A stretch of DNA of 64,000 nt from Cohnella algarum. GTDB lineage: Bacteria; Bacillota; Bacilli; Paenibacillales; Paenibacillaceae. Shown here one piece after another: positions 27,768-37,515 of the stretch. Every line of letters starts with the position of its first letter. The first letter of the stretch is position 1. The DNA is taken from assembly GCF_016937515.1 (NCBI RefSeq), contig NZ_JAFHKM010000002.1:6009001-6073000 (forward strand), written 5' to 3'. The translations under genes and the position numbers were made by a program. The notes under the pieces are model-generated. The model was not told the DNA's origin and made no database searches. It worked only from the letters and a program-made list of their open reading frames with translations.

Positions 27768-29156
27768 TCAAACGCCCTGGCGGTCCCGAAGCAGCCGGAC
27801 AAGCCCGTCCGCCGCTTTCCAGATGTCGCCCGCGCCCATCGTCAGCACCAGATCGCCCGGCGCGACGCGCGAAGCGAGCAAGTCCCGCGCCTCTTCCTTC
27901 GTCGGAACGTAGGAGACGTTGGCATTGCTGTTGCTCTCGATAAGCTCGACCAGCTTTTTCGAATGGATGCCTTCGATCCGCTTCTCGCCAGCCGGGGAGT
28001 AGATATCGGTAATGAGCACCTCATCCGCGTCCTTGAACGCTCTGCTGAACGCGTCCAGCAGGAAAAACGTCCGCGAATAGCGCTGAGGCTGAAAAACGGC
28101 GATAATCCGTTTGCCCGTCGCTTTGGCTGCCAGAATCGTCGCTTCGATTTCCGTCGGATGGTGCGCGTAATCGTCGATCACGAGCACGCCGTCCACGTCT
28201 CCGAGCACCTGGAACCTGCGTTTGGCGCCGCGGAACTGCACGATGGCTTCCGCAATCCGCTCGAACGGCACGCCGGCCTCCAGGCAGACGGCCACCGTCG
28301 CCAGCGAGTTGTATACGTTGTGCCGTCCCGGAACCGACAATCGGATCGTGCCGAGATTTTGGCCGTCTTTAAGCACGCTGTAGCTCGCGCAGCGATCGCC
28401 GAGCTCGATATCGGCCGCCGAGTAATCGGCTTCCCGGTCGATTCCGTACGTAATCGTCCTCGACGAAGCCGGAACTTTCGGGAGAATCGACCGAACTTCG
28501 TCGTCGTCCGCGCAGACGACCGCGCAGCCGCCCGGCCGGACGTGGCCGAGAAATTCGGTGTAAGCTTCCTTAAGCTTGCCGAAGTCGCCGTCGTAATTTT
28601 CCAAATGATCGGCCTCGATGTTGGTCACGACCGCGATCGCCGGACGATACTGCAAAAACGAGCCGTCGCTTTCATCGGCTTCCGCGACGACGTAATCGCC
28701 CTTGCCGGCTTTGGCGTTCGTGCCGACGTTGACGATTTCGCCGCCGATAATGTACGTCGGGTCCAGGCCGCACGTCTCCATGACGAGGGCGATCATCGAA
28801 GAGGTCGTCGTTTTCCCGTGCGCTCCCGCCACCGCCACGCCCTTGCGGTCGTTCAGCAGCCGGGCGAGCATTTGCGCGCGGTGCAGCGTCGGAATGTTGA
28901 GCGTTTCCGCCTCGACCCGCTCCACGTTGTCTTTGGGCAGCGCCGTCGAGTAGACGACCAGATTGGCGCCCCTGACGTATTCGGGCTGGTGCCCGATAAA
29001 AATTTGCGCCCCTTTGGCGGCAAGCTTCTCCGTCAACTCTTGCCTGGCGACGTCCGAACCCGTCACCTCATACCCCATTTCCAGCATGACCCTGGCTATG
29101 GCGCTCATCCCATAACCGCCGATCCCTATAAAATGAACGCGTTCTGCCGTTCGCAA
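27768..29156 (-). CDS. murC: UDP-N-acetylmuramate--L-alanine ligase
   Basis: The Mur ligase adds L-Ala to UDP-MurNAc in cytoplasmic peptidoglycan synthesis. It has VHFIGIGGYGMSAIARVMLE at the N-terminus, the ATP loop GAHGKTTTSSMIA, the substrate block ADESDGSFL, and the C-terminal DDYAHHPTEI. I chose TTG at 29156 because the protein then starts LRTAERVHFIG as relatives do and GGTGAA lies upstream; the frame extends to ATG 29213, which overlaps folC by 50 bases. It probably belongs to the valS-folC-murC unit. Confidence 0.93.
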   Translation of the reverse strand: MRTAERVHFIGIGGYGMSAIARVMLEMGYEVTGSDVARQELTEKLAAKGAQIFIGHQPEYVRGANLVVYSTALPKDNVERVEAETLNIPTLHRAQMLARLLNDRKGVAVAGAHGKTTTSSMIALVMETCGLDPTYIIGGEIVNVGTNAKAGKGDYVVAEADESDGSFLQYRPAIAVVTNIEADHLENYDGDFGKLKEAYTEFLGHVRPGGCAVVCADDDEVRSILPKVPASSRTITYGIDREADYSAADIELGDRCASYSVLKDGQNLGTIRLSVPGRHNVYNSLATVAVCLEAGVPFERIAEAIVQFRGAKRRFQVLGDVDGVLVIDDYAHHPTEIEATILAAKATGKRIIAVFQPQRYSRTFFLLDAFSRAFKDADEVLITDIYSPAGEKRIEGIHSKKLVELIESNSNANVSYVPTKEEARDLLASRVAPGDLVLTMGAGDIWKAADGLVRLLRDRQGV

Positions 29157-29163
29157 CGACGCT

Positions 29164-30561
29164 TCACCAGCCTTTTTCAGAATTCGTTTGATGGAGCAGC
29201 CACGAACGGACATCGGCGATCAAATACAGCGTACCGGTTACGACCGACAGCGTGCGATCGGGGCTGTCGTCGGCAAGCCTACGCAGCTTTTCCAAAGCGA
29301 GTTTCCAATCGGGTTCGACGATGACGGTTTCGGGTCCCGAGTCGCCGCTTTTCTTCAATCGCCGGGCTATTTCGGCCAAGTCCGCAGCCTTCATTTTTTT
29401 GTGGAAATCCGGCTCCGTAACGATGAGGGAATTCACCAATGGTAGTATATGCCGCAACGTCTGCTCGTGATTCTTGTTAGGCATCATCCCGATCACGACG
29501 TTCAATTTCTCGTGCGGATAGACGTCCCGCAAAGCGGCCGCCAGCGCCTCCATCCCTTCCGGGTTATGAGCGCCGTCCAGCAAAATGCGCGGCTGCCGCG
29601 ACACCATTTCCAGCCGGCCGGGCCAGGACGTATTTCGCAGACCCGCGAGCAACTGGTCGTCGTCGACGATAACCGCGTAATATTGCCGCAGCACTTCCAG
29701 CGTCATCAACGCCACCGCCGCGTTCGTCTGCTGATGCGAGCCGTTCAGCGACACCGCCAGCTCGGAAAGGGAGCGGAACGGGCCATGGAACGCAAATCGC
29801 TGTTCGTTTTCCGAAACGGAGATCGTTTCGTAAGAGAACCGTTCGCCGAGCAAATAAAGCGTCGCTTGCTTGGCCGCAGCCGTCCGCCGGATCGTCTCGA
29901 CGGCCTCGGGCTGGCTCGCCGCGGAAATGACCGGCACCCCCGCCTTGATAATGCCCGCTTTCTCGGCGGCGATTTCGGCAAGGCTGTCGCCGAGCAAATC
30001 CATATGATCGTGCCCGATGTTCGTAATGACGCTCGCGATCGGCGTCACCACGTTCGTCACGTCGAGGCGTCCGCCGAGGCCCGTTTCCCAGACGACGAAA
30101 TCGGGAAACGAGACGGTTGCGTAGTACAGAATCGCCAGCGCGGTCGTTACTTCGAACATCGTCAGCGGGCCCCACTCGGTCTCGGCCATCCGGTCGGCGA
30201 GCGGCTTCAGCCGGTTGGCGAGCCGAAGCAGCACGTCGTCCGGAATGTCCTCGCCGTTATATTGAAATCGGTTGGAATACGACGTGATATACGGCGACGT
30301 GAACGTCCCGACGTCGTACCCCGCGCTCCGAAGCACGCTTGTCAAATAGGCGCAAACCGAGCCTTTCCCGTTCGTGCCTGCGACGTGGATGAATTTCAGG
30401 CGGCGGTGCGGATGTTCGAGCCACTCCAGCAGCCGGTTCATCCGGTCCAGGCCCGGCCTGATGCCGACCGTCGGCATCAGGCCCGTAATCCAGGCCACCG
30501 CCTCTCCGGCGGATTGAAACGCGCCTGTCGTCTCTAGGTTGTCTTCGTTTTCGCTGTTCAT
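29164..30561 (-). CDS. folC: Folylpolyglutamate synthase/dihydrofolate synthase
   Basis: The 465-residue Mur-ligase-like enzyme adds glutamate to folates. The P-loop is FIHVAGTNGKGSVCAYL (about 57-73), followed by TFTSPYI, the GLGGRLDVTNVV block and ILLDGAHNPEGM. It starts 14 bases after the valS stop, the same valS-folC pairing as in Bacillus, and its stop lies seven bases before the preferred murC start. Confidence 0.95.
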   Translation of the reverse strand: MNSENEDNLETTGAFQSAGEAVAWITGLMPTVGIRPGLDRMNRLLEWLEHPHRRLKFIHVAGTNGKGSVCAYLTSVLRSAGYDVGTFTSPYITSYSNRFQYNGEDIPDDVLLRLANRLKPLADRMAETEWGPLTMFEVTTALAILYYATVSFPDFVVWETGLGGRLDVTNVVTPIASVITNIGHDHMDLLGDSLAEIAAEKAGIIKAGVPVISAASQPEAVETIRRTAAAKQATLYLLGERFSYETISVSENEQRFAFHGPFRSLSELAVSLNGSHQQTNAAVALMTLEVLRQYYAVIVDDDQLLAGLRNTSWPGRLEMVSRQPRILLDGAHNPEGMEALAAALRDVYPHEKLNVVIGMMPNKNHEQTLRHILPLVNSLIVTEPDFHKKMKAADLAEIARRLKKSGDSGPETVIVEPDWKLALEKLRRLADDSPDRTLSVVTGTLYLIADVRSWLLHQTNSEKGW

Positions 30562-30575
30562 GAAACGTTCCTCCG

Positions 30576-33242
30576 TTAGCTCCGAAGCTCGGCGATCCGG
30601 GCGACCACCTTATCGCGCTTGTCTCGGTAATCCTCGCCTTTCGCCCGTTCCTGCTCGACGACGTGGGCCGGCGCCTTGGCGAGATAGCCTTCGTTGGCCA
30701 GCTTTTTCTCCACGCGTTCGACTTCCTTGTTCAGGTGGTCCAGTTCCTTCTCCAGGCGGGCGATTTCCTGGGCAATATCGATCAGGCCCGCCAGCGGGAA
30801 GTAGAGCTCGACCCCCGTCACGATCGCGGTCATCGCCTTGTCCGGAGGAGTAAGCCCGCCGTCGAGCGTCAGATTCGACGTATTGCAGAACCGGTGCAAA
30901 TACGGCTCGTTCCGCCGCAATATTTCGCTTTCCGACTCGCCGGTCGGCTTGACGAGAAGCTCGATTTTTTTCCCGAGGGATACGTTCACTTCCGCCCTGA
31001 CGTTGCGCACCGCGCGGATAACGTCCATGAGCAGGTTCATTTCGCGGACAGCCTCCGGCGCCTCGAAGCCCGCGTCGTAGACCGGCCATGTAGCCAGCGT
31101 GATCGTTTCGCCCGGCTCATGCGGCAAGTGCTGCCAGATTTCCTCCGAAATGTACGGCATGAAGGGATGCAGCAGTCGCAGCGTGCGGTCGAGCACATAG
31201 GCGAGCACCGATTGCGTGTTCCGCTTCGCGGCGGCATCCTGGCCGTACAGCGTCAGCTTCGCGAATTCGATATACCAGTCGCACAGATCGTCCCACAGGA
31301 AGTTGTACAGCAGCCTTCCCGTCTCGCCGAATTCGTACGTTTCCATCAAGCGCGTAATGTCGCGCGCGGTTTCGTTGAACCGGTGGAGGATCCAGCGGTC
31401 GGCCGTCGACAGCTCGCCGGACAGGTCGATGTCTTCCGCGCGGAAGCCTTCCAGGTTCATGAGCGCGAAGCGCGAAGCGTTCCAAATCTTGTTGGCGAAG
31501 TTTCGCGCCTGCTCGACCTTCTCGAGCCGGAAGCGCAAATCCTGTCCCGGCGTGCTTCCGGTCGAAATCATAAAGCGCATCGCATCGGCGCCGTACTGCT
31601 CGATGACCTCGATCGGGTCGACGCCGTTGCCGAGCGATTTGGACATTTTCCGGCCTTCCGCGTCGCGCACGAGACCGTGAATGAGCACGTCCTTGAACGG
31701 AATGGCATCGGTAAACTCCAGGGCGGTAAAAATCATCCGCGCGACCCAGAAGTAGATGATATCGTAGCCGGTTACGAGCACGTCGGTCGGGTAGTAGCGT
31801 TTGAAATCGTCGCTTTCGGCCGGCCAGCCGAGCGTCGAAAACGGCCACAGCGCCGAGCTGAACCACGTGTCGAGCACGTCCTCGTCCTGCTTCCAGACGC
31901 TGTCCGGCTTGTCCGCGCCTTCCGGCGCCTCCATGCCGACATGCATGTCGCCGGTTTCGGCGTTGTACCAGGCCGGAATGCGGTGCCCCCACCACAGCTG
32001 GCGGGAAATGCACCAGTCACGCACGTTCTCGATCCAGTGCAAGTAAATTTTCTCAAAGCGGTCCGGCACGAAGTTGACGCCTTGGCCCGACTTTTGGGAT
32101 TCGATCGCCTTCTCCGCCAGCGGCTTCATCGCGACGAACCACTGCGTCGACAAGTACGGCTCGACGACGGCGCCCGAACGCTCGCTGTGGCCGACCTGGT
32201 GAACGTGGTCCTCGATTTGGACGCAGACGCCCTGCTCCTGCAAATCCTTGACGATTTGCTTGCGGCAATCGGCCCGGTCCATCCCCTGGTACGGACCGGC
32301 AAACTCGTTCATTCGGCCGCTTTCGTCCATGACCGTTATTTGGGGCAAATCGTGACGCTGGCCGACCTCGAAGTCGTTCGGATCGTGCGCCGGCGTAATC
32401 TTCACCGCTCCGCTGCCGAACTCCTTGTCGACGTATTCGTCGCCGACGATCGGAATTTCGCGGTTCACGATCGGGAGCCGCAGCATTTTGCCGATCAGGT
32501 GCTTGTAACGCTCGTCTTCCGGGTGAACGGCGACGGCCGTGTCCCCCAGCATCGTCTCCGGCCGCGTCGTCGCCACCGTCAAATGGCCGCTTCCGTCCGC
32601 CAGCGGATAACGGAGGTGATAAAGGTGCCCGTTGACCTCTTTATATTCGACTTCGATGTCGGACAAGGCGGTGCGAGCCGCCGGGTCCCAGTTGATAATC
32701 CGTTTCCCGCGGTAAATAAGCCCCTTCTCATAGAGACGGACGAACACTTCGCGCACCGCTTTCGACAGGCCCTCGTCCAGCGTGAAGCGCTCGCGCGAAT
32801 AATCGAGGCTCAGGCCCATTTTGGCCCATTGGCTGCGGATCGTGTCGGCATACAGCTCTTTCCATTCCCACACTTTTTCCAAAAAGGCTTCCCGCCCGAG
32901 ATCGTACCGGCTTTTGCCTTCCTCGCGCAGCTTCTGCTCGACCTTCGTCTGCGTGGCGATGCCCGCGTGGTCGGTGCCCGGCAGCCACAACGCGTCAAAG
33001 CCCTGCATCCGCTTGAAACGGATCAGAATGTCCTGTAGCGTGAAGTCCAGCGCATGGCCGATATGCAGCATGCCCGTCACGTTCGGCGGCGGGATCACGA
33101 TCGTGTATTTGGGAGCGTCGGGCCGCTTCCCCGCTTGGAAATACCCGCCGGCAAGCCAGGCTTCGTACCATTTTTGCTCGGCTAACTTCGGATCGTACGT
33201 CGTCGGCATTTCGACGGTCGTTTTTTCTTGGGACTCGCTCAT
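30576..33242 (-). CDS. valS: Valine--tRNA ligase
   Basis: The class I aminoacyl-tRNA synthetase of about 888 residues has the HIGH motif in [18 protein letters not shown] in [10 protein letters not shown], an editing domain, an anticodon-binding domain and a C-terminal coiled coil (about 820-885, [19 protein letters not shown]). I chose ATG at 33242 because GGAGG lies upstream and the protein then begins MSESQEKT; the longer frame to 33278 runs into the T-box terminator. Expression is controlled by the T-box leader. Confidence 0.97.
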   Translation of the reverse strand: MSESQEKTTVEMPTTYDPKLAEQKWYEAWLAGGYFQAGKRPDAPKYTIVIPPPNVTGMLHIGHALDFTLQDILIRFKRMQGFDALWLPGTDHAGIATQTKVEQKLREEGKSRYDLGREAFLEKVWEWKELYADTIRSQWAKMGLSLDYSRERFTLDEGLSKAVREVFVRLYEKGLIYRGKRIINWDPAARTALSDIEVEYKEVNGHLYHLRYPLADGSGHLTVATTRPETMLGDTAVAVHPEDERYKHLIGKMLRLPIVNREIPIVGDEYVDKEFGSGAVKITPAHDPNDFEVGQRHDLPQITVMDESGRMNEFAGPYQGMDRADCRKQIVKDLQEQGVCVQIEDHVHQVGHSERSGAVVEPYLSTQWFVAMKPLAEKAIESQKSGQGVNFVPDRFEKIYLHWIENVRDWCISRQLWWGHRIPAWYNAETGDMHVGMEAPEGADKPDSVWKQDEDVLDTWFSSALWPFSTLGWPAESDDFKRYYPTDVLVTGYDIIYFWVARMIFTALEFTDAIPFKDVLIHGLVRDAEGRKMSKSLGNGVDPIEVIEQYGADAMRFMISTGSTPGQDLRFRLEKVEQARNFANKIWNASRFALMNLEGFRAEDIDLSGELSTADRWILHRFNETARDITRLMETYEFGETGRLLYNFLWDDLCDWYIEFAKLTLYGQDAAAKRNTQSVLAYVLDRTLRLLHPFMPYISEEIWQHLPHEPGETITLATWPVYDAGFEAPEAVREMNLLMDVIRAVRNVRAEVNVSLGKKIELLVKPTGESESEILRRNEPYLHRFCNTSNLTLDGGLTPPDKAMTAIVTGVELYFPLAGLIDIAQEIARLEKELDHLNKEVERVEKKLANEGYLAKAPAHVVEQERAKGEDYRDKRDKVVARIAELRS

Positions 33243-33273
33243 CGTCGGACACAACCTCCATAAGGGACAAAAA

Positions 33274-33535
33274 TACAAAAACCTCCCGTCGCAAAGGACG
33301 AAAGGTTCGCTTCCGTGGTACCACCTTCATTCCGCTCGGCCCACCGGCCGCTCGGCACTCAAGCGCATGTTAACGGCTGCCGCCGTCCCGTTCTACTGCG
33401 CGATCGTTCAAACGGGAGACTCCAGGGCGACTTCCGCAAGCTACCGTCCTGCGGCTCCCTTCCAGCGCTGCCGGATGCAGCGGGACCGCTCTCTGTAGGC
33501 GTAAACTGCGTACTCTTCCCTATCCTCGTCTTTAT
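33274..33535 (-). promoter_or_regulatory. T-box riboswitch (valine) upstream of valS
   Basis: The leader ends with the conserved T-box sequence GGTGGTACCACGG (plus 33313-33325), which is part of the antiterminator that pairs with the tRNA acceptor end. A competing terminator follows (33274-33307: AACCTTTCGTC/GACGGGAGGTT, then T5). Stem I has the AGTA S-turn element. A GTC triplet, a valine codon, lies in GGAGTCTCCC (33418-33420) opposite it and is the likely specifier. Uncharged tRNA-Val should allow read-through into valS. Confidence 0.92.
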
Positions 33536-33541
33536 TTTCCT

Positions 33542-33570
33542 ATCATACCCGTATGGACGTTTCCAGTCAA
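33542..33570 (-). promoter_or_regulatory. Sigma-A promoter for the valS leader
   Basis: TTGACT (33565-33570) and TATGAT (33542-33547) are spaced exactly 17 bases on the minus strand, just before the T-box stem I. Confidence 0.85.
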
Positions 33571-33683
33571 TATGAGGGCAAACGCCCGAGCGTATCCATA
33601 GTTCCCGCTAATGCTCGCAGGGTTCGCCACTGTCCGCAAGTTTCTCTTTCACTCCGTTGGAATCATGAACTAAAGCATTCTGA

Positions 33684-33732
33684 AGAAAAAATGAAAACCG
33701 CCCCGCGGAACTCCCGATTCCGCGAAGCGGCC
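33684..33732 (-). terminator. Terminator after spoVID
   Basis: CCGCTTCGCGGAA/TTCCGCGGGGCGG stem followed by TTTTCATTTTTT on the minus strand, immediately after the spoVID stop. Confidence 0.85.
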
Positions 33733-33736
33733 GAAA

Positions 33737-35248
33737 TTACGGAATATGAATGACTTGGCCCTCGACGACATGAGGCTCGGCGAGCCGATTGTACAATTGC
33801 AGCTCTCTAGGCTGAACGTTGTACCTGACGGCGATCGCTTCGAGCGTATCTTCCCGCTGCACGATGCAAAGCTTCAATTTGCGGAACGATTGTTCCTCGC
33901 CGCCTTTGGACAGGAATAGCCGCGTCCACTCGATTTCGTCGCCCGCCTCCGGCGCTTTGGCCGAAAGGGACGGCTCATCCGCCGGCGCGGAAGCGGAAGC
34001 GGCCGGCTCCGGCTCGCGCTTGGACGCCTTTTCGCCCAACTGCGTCAACAGGCCGAGACCCGACGCATAGGAGGGCTCCGCGTTCGCCGAATCGGCCGAC
34101 TTCGCCGTTAACGCGATTTTCGGCTCCCGCGGCTGCGGCGGATGATCCTCCGGCTGAAGGGCAATCGGTTCGGCCTGCGGTTCATTGGCTTGCGGTTCAG
34201 CTTGAGGTTCAGCCTGCAATTCGGCCTGCAGTTCGGCCTGCAGTTGCAGTTCGGCATGCGGCTTGTGCTGCGGCTCGGGTTCCGCCGCGGAAACCGAGAT
34301 CGGTTCGGACGACGGCTCAGGCTTCGCCTTGGAACCCGAAACCGGTTCCGGCTCTCCTTCCGGTTCCGGCTGAAGCTCCGTCCGGAAGCCTTCCCGATAC
34401 GAGCCGCCGTCCTTCACGCCGGCGAAATCGAATCGATCGGGCGCCCCATAGAGCGCCGCATCCTCATCCCGGGCATCCGCGGCGTACGGAGAGTTCGGGT
34501 TCTCCCGTCCCGCGGGCCGCTCCGCCGCGTATTCCTTGTCCGTCCCCGCATCGTAAGTCGTCGAAGGTTCAAAAGGCGGCGATTGCGAATAATAAAAATT
34601 TTGCGGTTGAGCGAAAGCTTCCGCTTGGCCGTAATCCCGATCCGCCGAATCATCGGCCTGCGGCTGCCCCCAGGATTCCCCGATCGGCCCGGAGTCTTGC
34701 TCCCGGTAGGCATCTTTCCCCCCGAACGGGGAAATTTCCTCGCTCGACTCGCCATACGTCCGATCCCGGTACGGGGTCACGTCTCCGAACGCTTCCGGCG
34801 AGGCCTGCCGCTCGCGCGCGGCGACCGGAGCCTGGTGAACGACGGTAAACCCGTCTTCCCGCCATACGGGCGCCTGCGGAGCGGAAACTTGCAGCCCGCG
34901 CAGCGACAGCACGCCGGTGACGTTCAGCGAACGGATCGACAGCACGTCGACGTCGAAATTGTCGATCTCGACGGCAAGTTCGTCCTTGCTCTGCACCCGG
35001 CTGAGCGGCAGCGAGATTTCCACGGGAATCCAGTGCTCCAGCTGGCTGAGCGCGGAAGGCTCTTCCTGCGATCGGTAAACGCCCGTCAGCAGCAAATGGC
35101 CTTTCAGCAGCACCTGATCCTCCTGGGGCAGCGCCTGCATGTGGGGAACGAGTTCGATCTCTTCCAGCTGATCGATGGACGCCGCGTCTTCAGACAGTTG
35201 AATCCGTTCGTAAATATCGAATCGCAAGCCGTTTAACGATTCCGTCAC
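33737..35248 (-). CDS. spoVID: SpoVID-like spore coat encasement protein with C-terminal LysM
   Basis: The 503-residue protein has an N-terminal SpoVID domain (about 1-140, RFDIYERIQLSEDAAS, LLLTGVYRS, WIPVEISLP). A long acidic, Gln/Glu/Pro-rich middle contains QAEPQAEP-type repeats (about 320-360), and a C-terminal LysM (about 455-503) carries CIVQREDTLEAIAVRYNV. SpoVID drives encasement of the spore by coat proteins and binds SafA, also encoded here. Start is GTG with AAGGAGG upstream. Its place between hemL and valS matches Bacillus. A GC hairpin (GCCCCG/CGGGGC) lies in its leader. Confidence 0.85.
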   Translation of the reverse strand: MTESLNGLRFDIYERIQLSEDAASIDQLEEIELVPHMQALPQEDQVLLKGHLLLTGVYRSQEEPSALSQLEHWIPVEISLPLSRVQSKDELAVEIDNFDVDVLSIRSLNVTGVLSLRGLQVSAPQAPVWREDGFTVVHQAPVAARERQASPEAFGDVTPYRDRTYGESSEEISPFGGKDAYREQDSGPIGESWGQPQADDSADRDYGQAEAFAQPQNFYYSQSPPFEPSTTYDAGTDKEYAAERPAGRENPNSPYAADARDEDAALYGAPDRFDFAGVKDGGSYREGFRTELQPEPEGEPEPVSGSKAKPEPSSEPISVSAAEPEPQHKPHAELQLQAELQAELQAEPQAEPQANEPQAEPIALQPEDHPPQPREPKIALTAKSADSANAEPSYASGLGLLTQLGEKASKREPEPAASASAPADEPSLSAKAPEAGDEIEWTRLFLSKGGEEQSFRKLKLCIVQREDTLEAIAVRYNVQPRELQLYNRLAEPHVVEGQVIHIP

Positions 35249-35353
35249 GACTTCAGTCCTCCTTTCGGGGTTAAAGCGCCCCGCAAAAGGACGGGGCCTG
35301 CACAGCTCATTAGTTATCTATATGCTGTCCGAAGTCGGGCATGCCTGCGGAAA

Positions 35354-35404
35354 CGAAAAACAACACCCCGGCGCGCGGCAGCGAAGCCAAAACGCACGGG
35401 GTGT
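35354..35404 (-). terminator. Terminator after hemL
   Basis: ACACCCCG/CGGGGTGT stem followed by TGTTTTTCG on the minus strand, 20 bases after the hemL stop. Confidence 0.75.
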
Positions 35405-35423
35405 CGACGGATTTCAAAAAAAA

Positions 35424-36725
35424 TTAAATTTTCGCCAGCGCCGCCGCGAACGCCTCGACGGTAAAATCGATATCCGCCTCGGTATGCGCGATGGAAAGGA
35501 ACCAGCCTTCGAACTGCGAAGGGGGGATATTGACTCCCGCGTCAAGCAGCCGCGCGAATACGGCGCGAAACCGCTCCAGATCGGATCCTTTGGCCGCTTC
35601 GTAGTTGATGACGGTCTTGTCCGTAAAAAACGGGCAAACCATCGAGCCGACCCGATTGATCGTCAAGGCGACGCCGCGATCGGCCGCCGCTTGCTGCAAA
35701 CCGTTTTGCAGACGGATCGCAAGCCGTTCCATGTACGCGTAGGACGCCTCGTTCAACAGCTTCAAGGTGGACAATCCCGCCGACATCGCGAGCGGATTGC
35801 CCGACAGCGTTCCGGCTTGGTAGATCGGCCCGACCGGGGCCATCTTTTCCATGATGTCGCGGCGGCCGCCGTACGCGCCGACCGGAAGCCCGCCGCCGAT
35901 CACCTTGCCGAGACACGTCAAATCCGGCGTAATGCCGTACAGGCCCTGCGCGCAGTTCAGATGCACGCGGAAGCCGGTCATCACTTCGTCGAAAATAAGC
36001 AGCGCCCCGTATTTCGAAGTCACTTCGCGCAGGCCGGCAAGAAACCCCGGCAGCGGAGGGACGACGCCCATGTTGCCGGCGACCGGCTCCACGATGACCG
36101 CGGCGATCTCTTCGCCGAATTTCTCGAACGCGACCTTGACGGCATTCAGATCGTTATACGGCACCGTCACGGTATGGCTCGCCACGCTGTCCGGCACGCC
36201 GGGGCTGTCCGGCAGGCCGAGCGTCGCGACGCCCGAGCCGGCCTTGATCAGCAGGCTGTCGGCATGGCCGTGGTAGGAGCCTTCGAATTTCAAAATTTTG
36301 CTGCGTTGCGTGTAGCCTCTCGCCAGGCGCAGGGCGCTCATCGTCGCCTCGGTTCCGGAATTGACCATCCGAACGACCTCGACCGACGGCACCCGCTCGC
36401 ACACGAGCTCCGCCATTTCCGTTTCCAGCTCGGTCGGAGCGCCGAAGCTCGTCCCCTTTTCCGCCGTCCGCTTGATCGCTTCGACGACTTCGGGATGCGC
36501 GTGGCCGGCGATCAGCGGCCCCCACGACAAGACGTAATCGACATACGCCTGTCCGTCGATATCGTAAATGCGGCTGCCTTCGCCGCGTTCGACGACGAGC
36601 GGCGTCAAACCGACCGATTTGAATGCCCGGACCGGGCTGTTGACGCCGCCCGGAATCGAGCGCTTGGCTCTTTCGAACGCTTGCTTCGAGCGCGAATCGG
36701 AGCGAATTCGACTATTTTCGGTCAT
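35424..36725 (-). CDS. hemL: Glutamate-1-semialdehyde 2,1-aminomutase
   Basis: The 433-residue PLP enzyme makes 5-aminolevulinate from glutamate-1-semialdehyde. Lys274 in [17 protein letters not shown] is the PLP lysine; [15 protein letters not shown] and FDEVMTGFR are standard. I chose ATG at 36725, which has GGGGAT nine bases upstream; GTG at 36734 is too close to it. It is the last heme gene and lies back to back with the crp-like gene. Confidence 0.95.
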   Translation of the reverse strand: MTENSRIRSDSRSKQAFERAKRSIPGGVNSPVRAFKSVGLTPLVVERGEGSRIYDIDGQAYVDYVLSWGPLIAGHAHPEVVEAIKRTAEKGTSFGAPTELETEMAELVCERVPSVEVVRMVNSGTEATMSALRLARGYTQRSKILKFEGSYHGHADSLLIKAGSGVATLGLPDSPGVPDSVASHTVTVPYNDLNAVKVAFEKFGEEIAAVIVEPVAGNMGVVPPLPGFLAGLREVTSKYGALLIFDEVMTGFRVHLNCAQGLYGITPDLTCLGKVIGGGLPVGAYGGRRDIMEKMAPVGPIYQAGTLSGNPLAMSAGLSTLKLLNEASYAYMERLAIRLQNGLQQAAADRGVALTINRVGSMVCPFFTDKTVINYEAAKGSDLERFRAVFARLLDAGVNIPPSQFEGWFLSIAHTEADIDFTVEAFAAALAKI

Positions 36726-36814
36726 TTTCGGCACATCCCCACTATCTGATTTGGAAAAGCCTGTGGTAAACTATTCAGGATATGATTGGATACTGACATT
36801 ACGGAGGAACCCCG

Positions 36815-37477
36815 ATGATCCAATGGATCAGAAACGTCGCCCTGTTCGACGGCCTTAGCGACAAGCAGCTCGAACATGTGTACAAAATCGCAAACAGCCG
36901 CAGTTACGCTCCGGGCACGGTGCTTTTTCACGAAAAAGAGCCCGGCTCCACGTTCTATATCGTGCTCAGCGGCTCGGTCAAATTGTTTACCCGCAGCTCT
37001 TCCGGCGAAGAAAAGGTGCTCACCGTCGCCGCGGCCGGCGACAGCTTCGGGGAGCTCGCCCTGCTGGACGGACGTCCCCGCTCGGCTTCCGCCCAGACGC
37101 TGGAGTCGACGCTGGTGCTCGAAATCTCTTATCACGATTTCATGGCGTTGCTGGAAGCTCATTTCGACATTACCCGAGGCATTTTGAGCGAGCTGTGCAA
37201 CCGGCTGCGCGAGACGAACGAACACGTGAACGACTTGACGTTTCTCGACGGCCGGACCCGCGTCCTTAAAAATCTCATCCAGCTCGCCAACAAGCACGGA
37301 AAACGAGACGGCCTCCAAATTTCCATCCACGTGGCTCTCAATTTCGACGAGCTCGCCCAGAAGGCGGGCGTTACGAAAGCGCTGCTGTCCGACGTGCTGC
37401 GAGAGCTCGAAAGCAAAGGCGTGCTTTCGTTCGGCATCAACGAATACAAGCTGAACCTCTCCAAGCTCAAATCCTGA
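36815..37477 (+). CDS. Crp/Fnr-family transcriptional regulator
   Basis: The 220-residue protein has an N-terminal cyclic-nucleotide-binding fold (about 10-115, GTVLFHEKEPGSTFYIVLSGSV and GDSFGELALLDGRPRSASA), a dimerisation helix and a C-terminal winged helix (about 150-220, NFDELAQKAGVTKALLSDVLRELESKGVL). It contains only one Cys, so an FNR-type iron-sulfur cluster is unlikely. It is the only clear plus-strand gene in the window, sits between hemL (divergent) and hemB (convergent), and may control heme genes, though the sequence does not show this. GGAGG precedes the ATG. Confidence 0.88.
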   Translation: MIQWIRNVALFDGLSDKQLEHVYKIANSRSYAPGTVLFHEKEPGSTFYIVLSGSVKLFTRSSSGEEKVLTVAAAGDSFGELALLDGRPRSASAQTLESTLVLEISYHDFMALLEAHFDITRGILSELCNRLRETNEHVNDLTFLDGRTRVLKNLIQLANKHGKRDGLQISIHVALNFDELAQKAGVTKALLSDVLRELESKGVLSFGINEYKLNLSKLKS

Positions 37478-37515
37478 TTCCCTGCCGGGCGGCCGGGAGA
37501 GCCGGGCCTTCCGGC

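Noticed and set aside
27357..27912. Three overlapping plus-strand open frames over the 104-bp repeat
   Set aside because: The 104-bp period shifts the frame each unit, so all three frames show the same peptides in rotation. No ribosome site; the last one runs into murC on the other strand.
30663..33038. 791-residue plus-strand open frame opposite valS
   Set aside because: A long antisense shadow caused by GC-rich codon use of valS; its peptide is Arg/Asp/Val-rich without motifs. The same holds for the other long antisense frames (6763-8475, 9734-10981, 11482-13659, 54203-56134).
37478..37515. Bidirectional terminator between crp-like gene and hemB
   Set aside because: GC-rich stems are present, but neither strand has a T tract; too weak to list.
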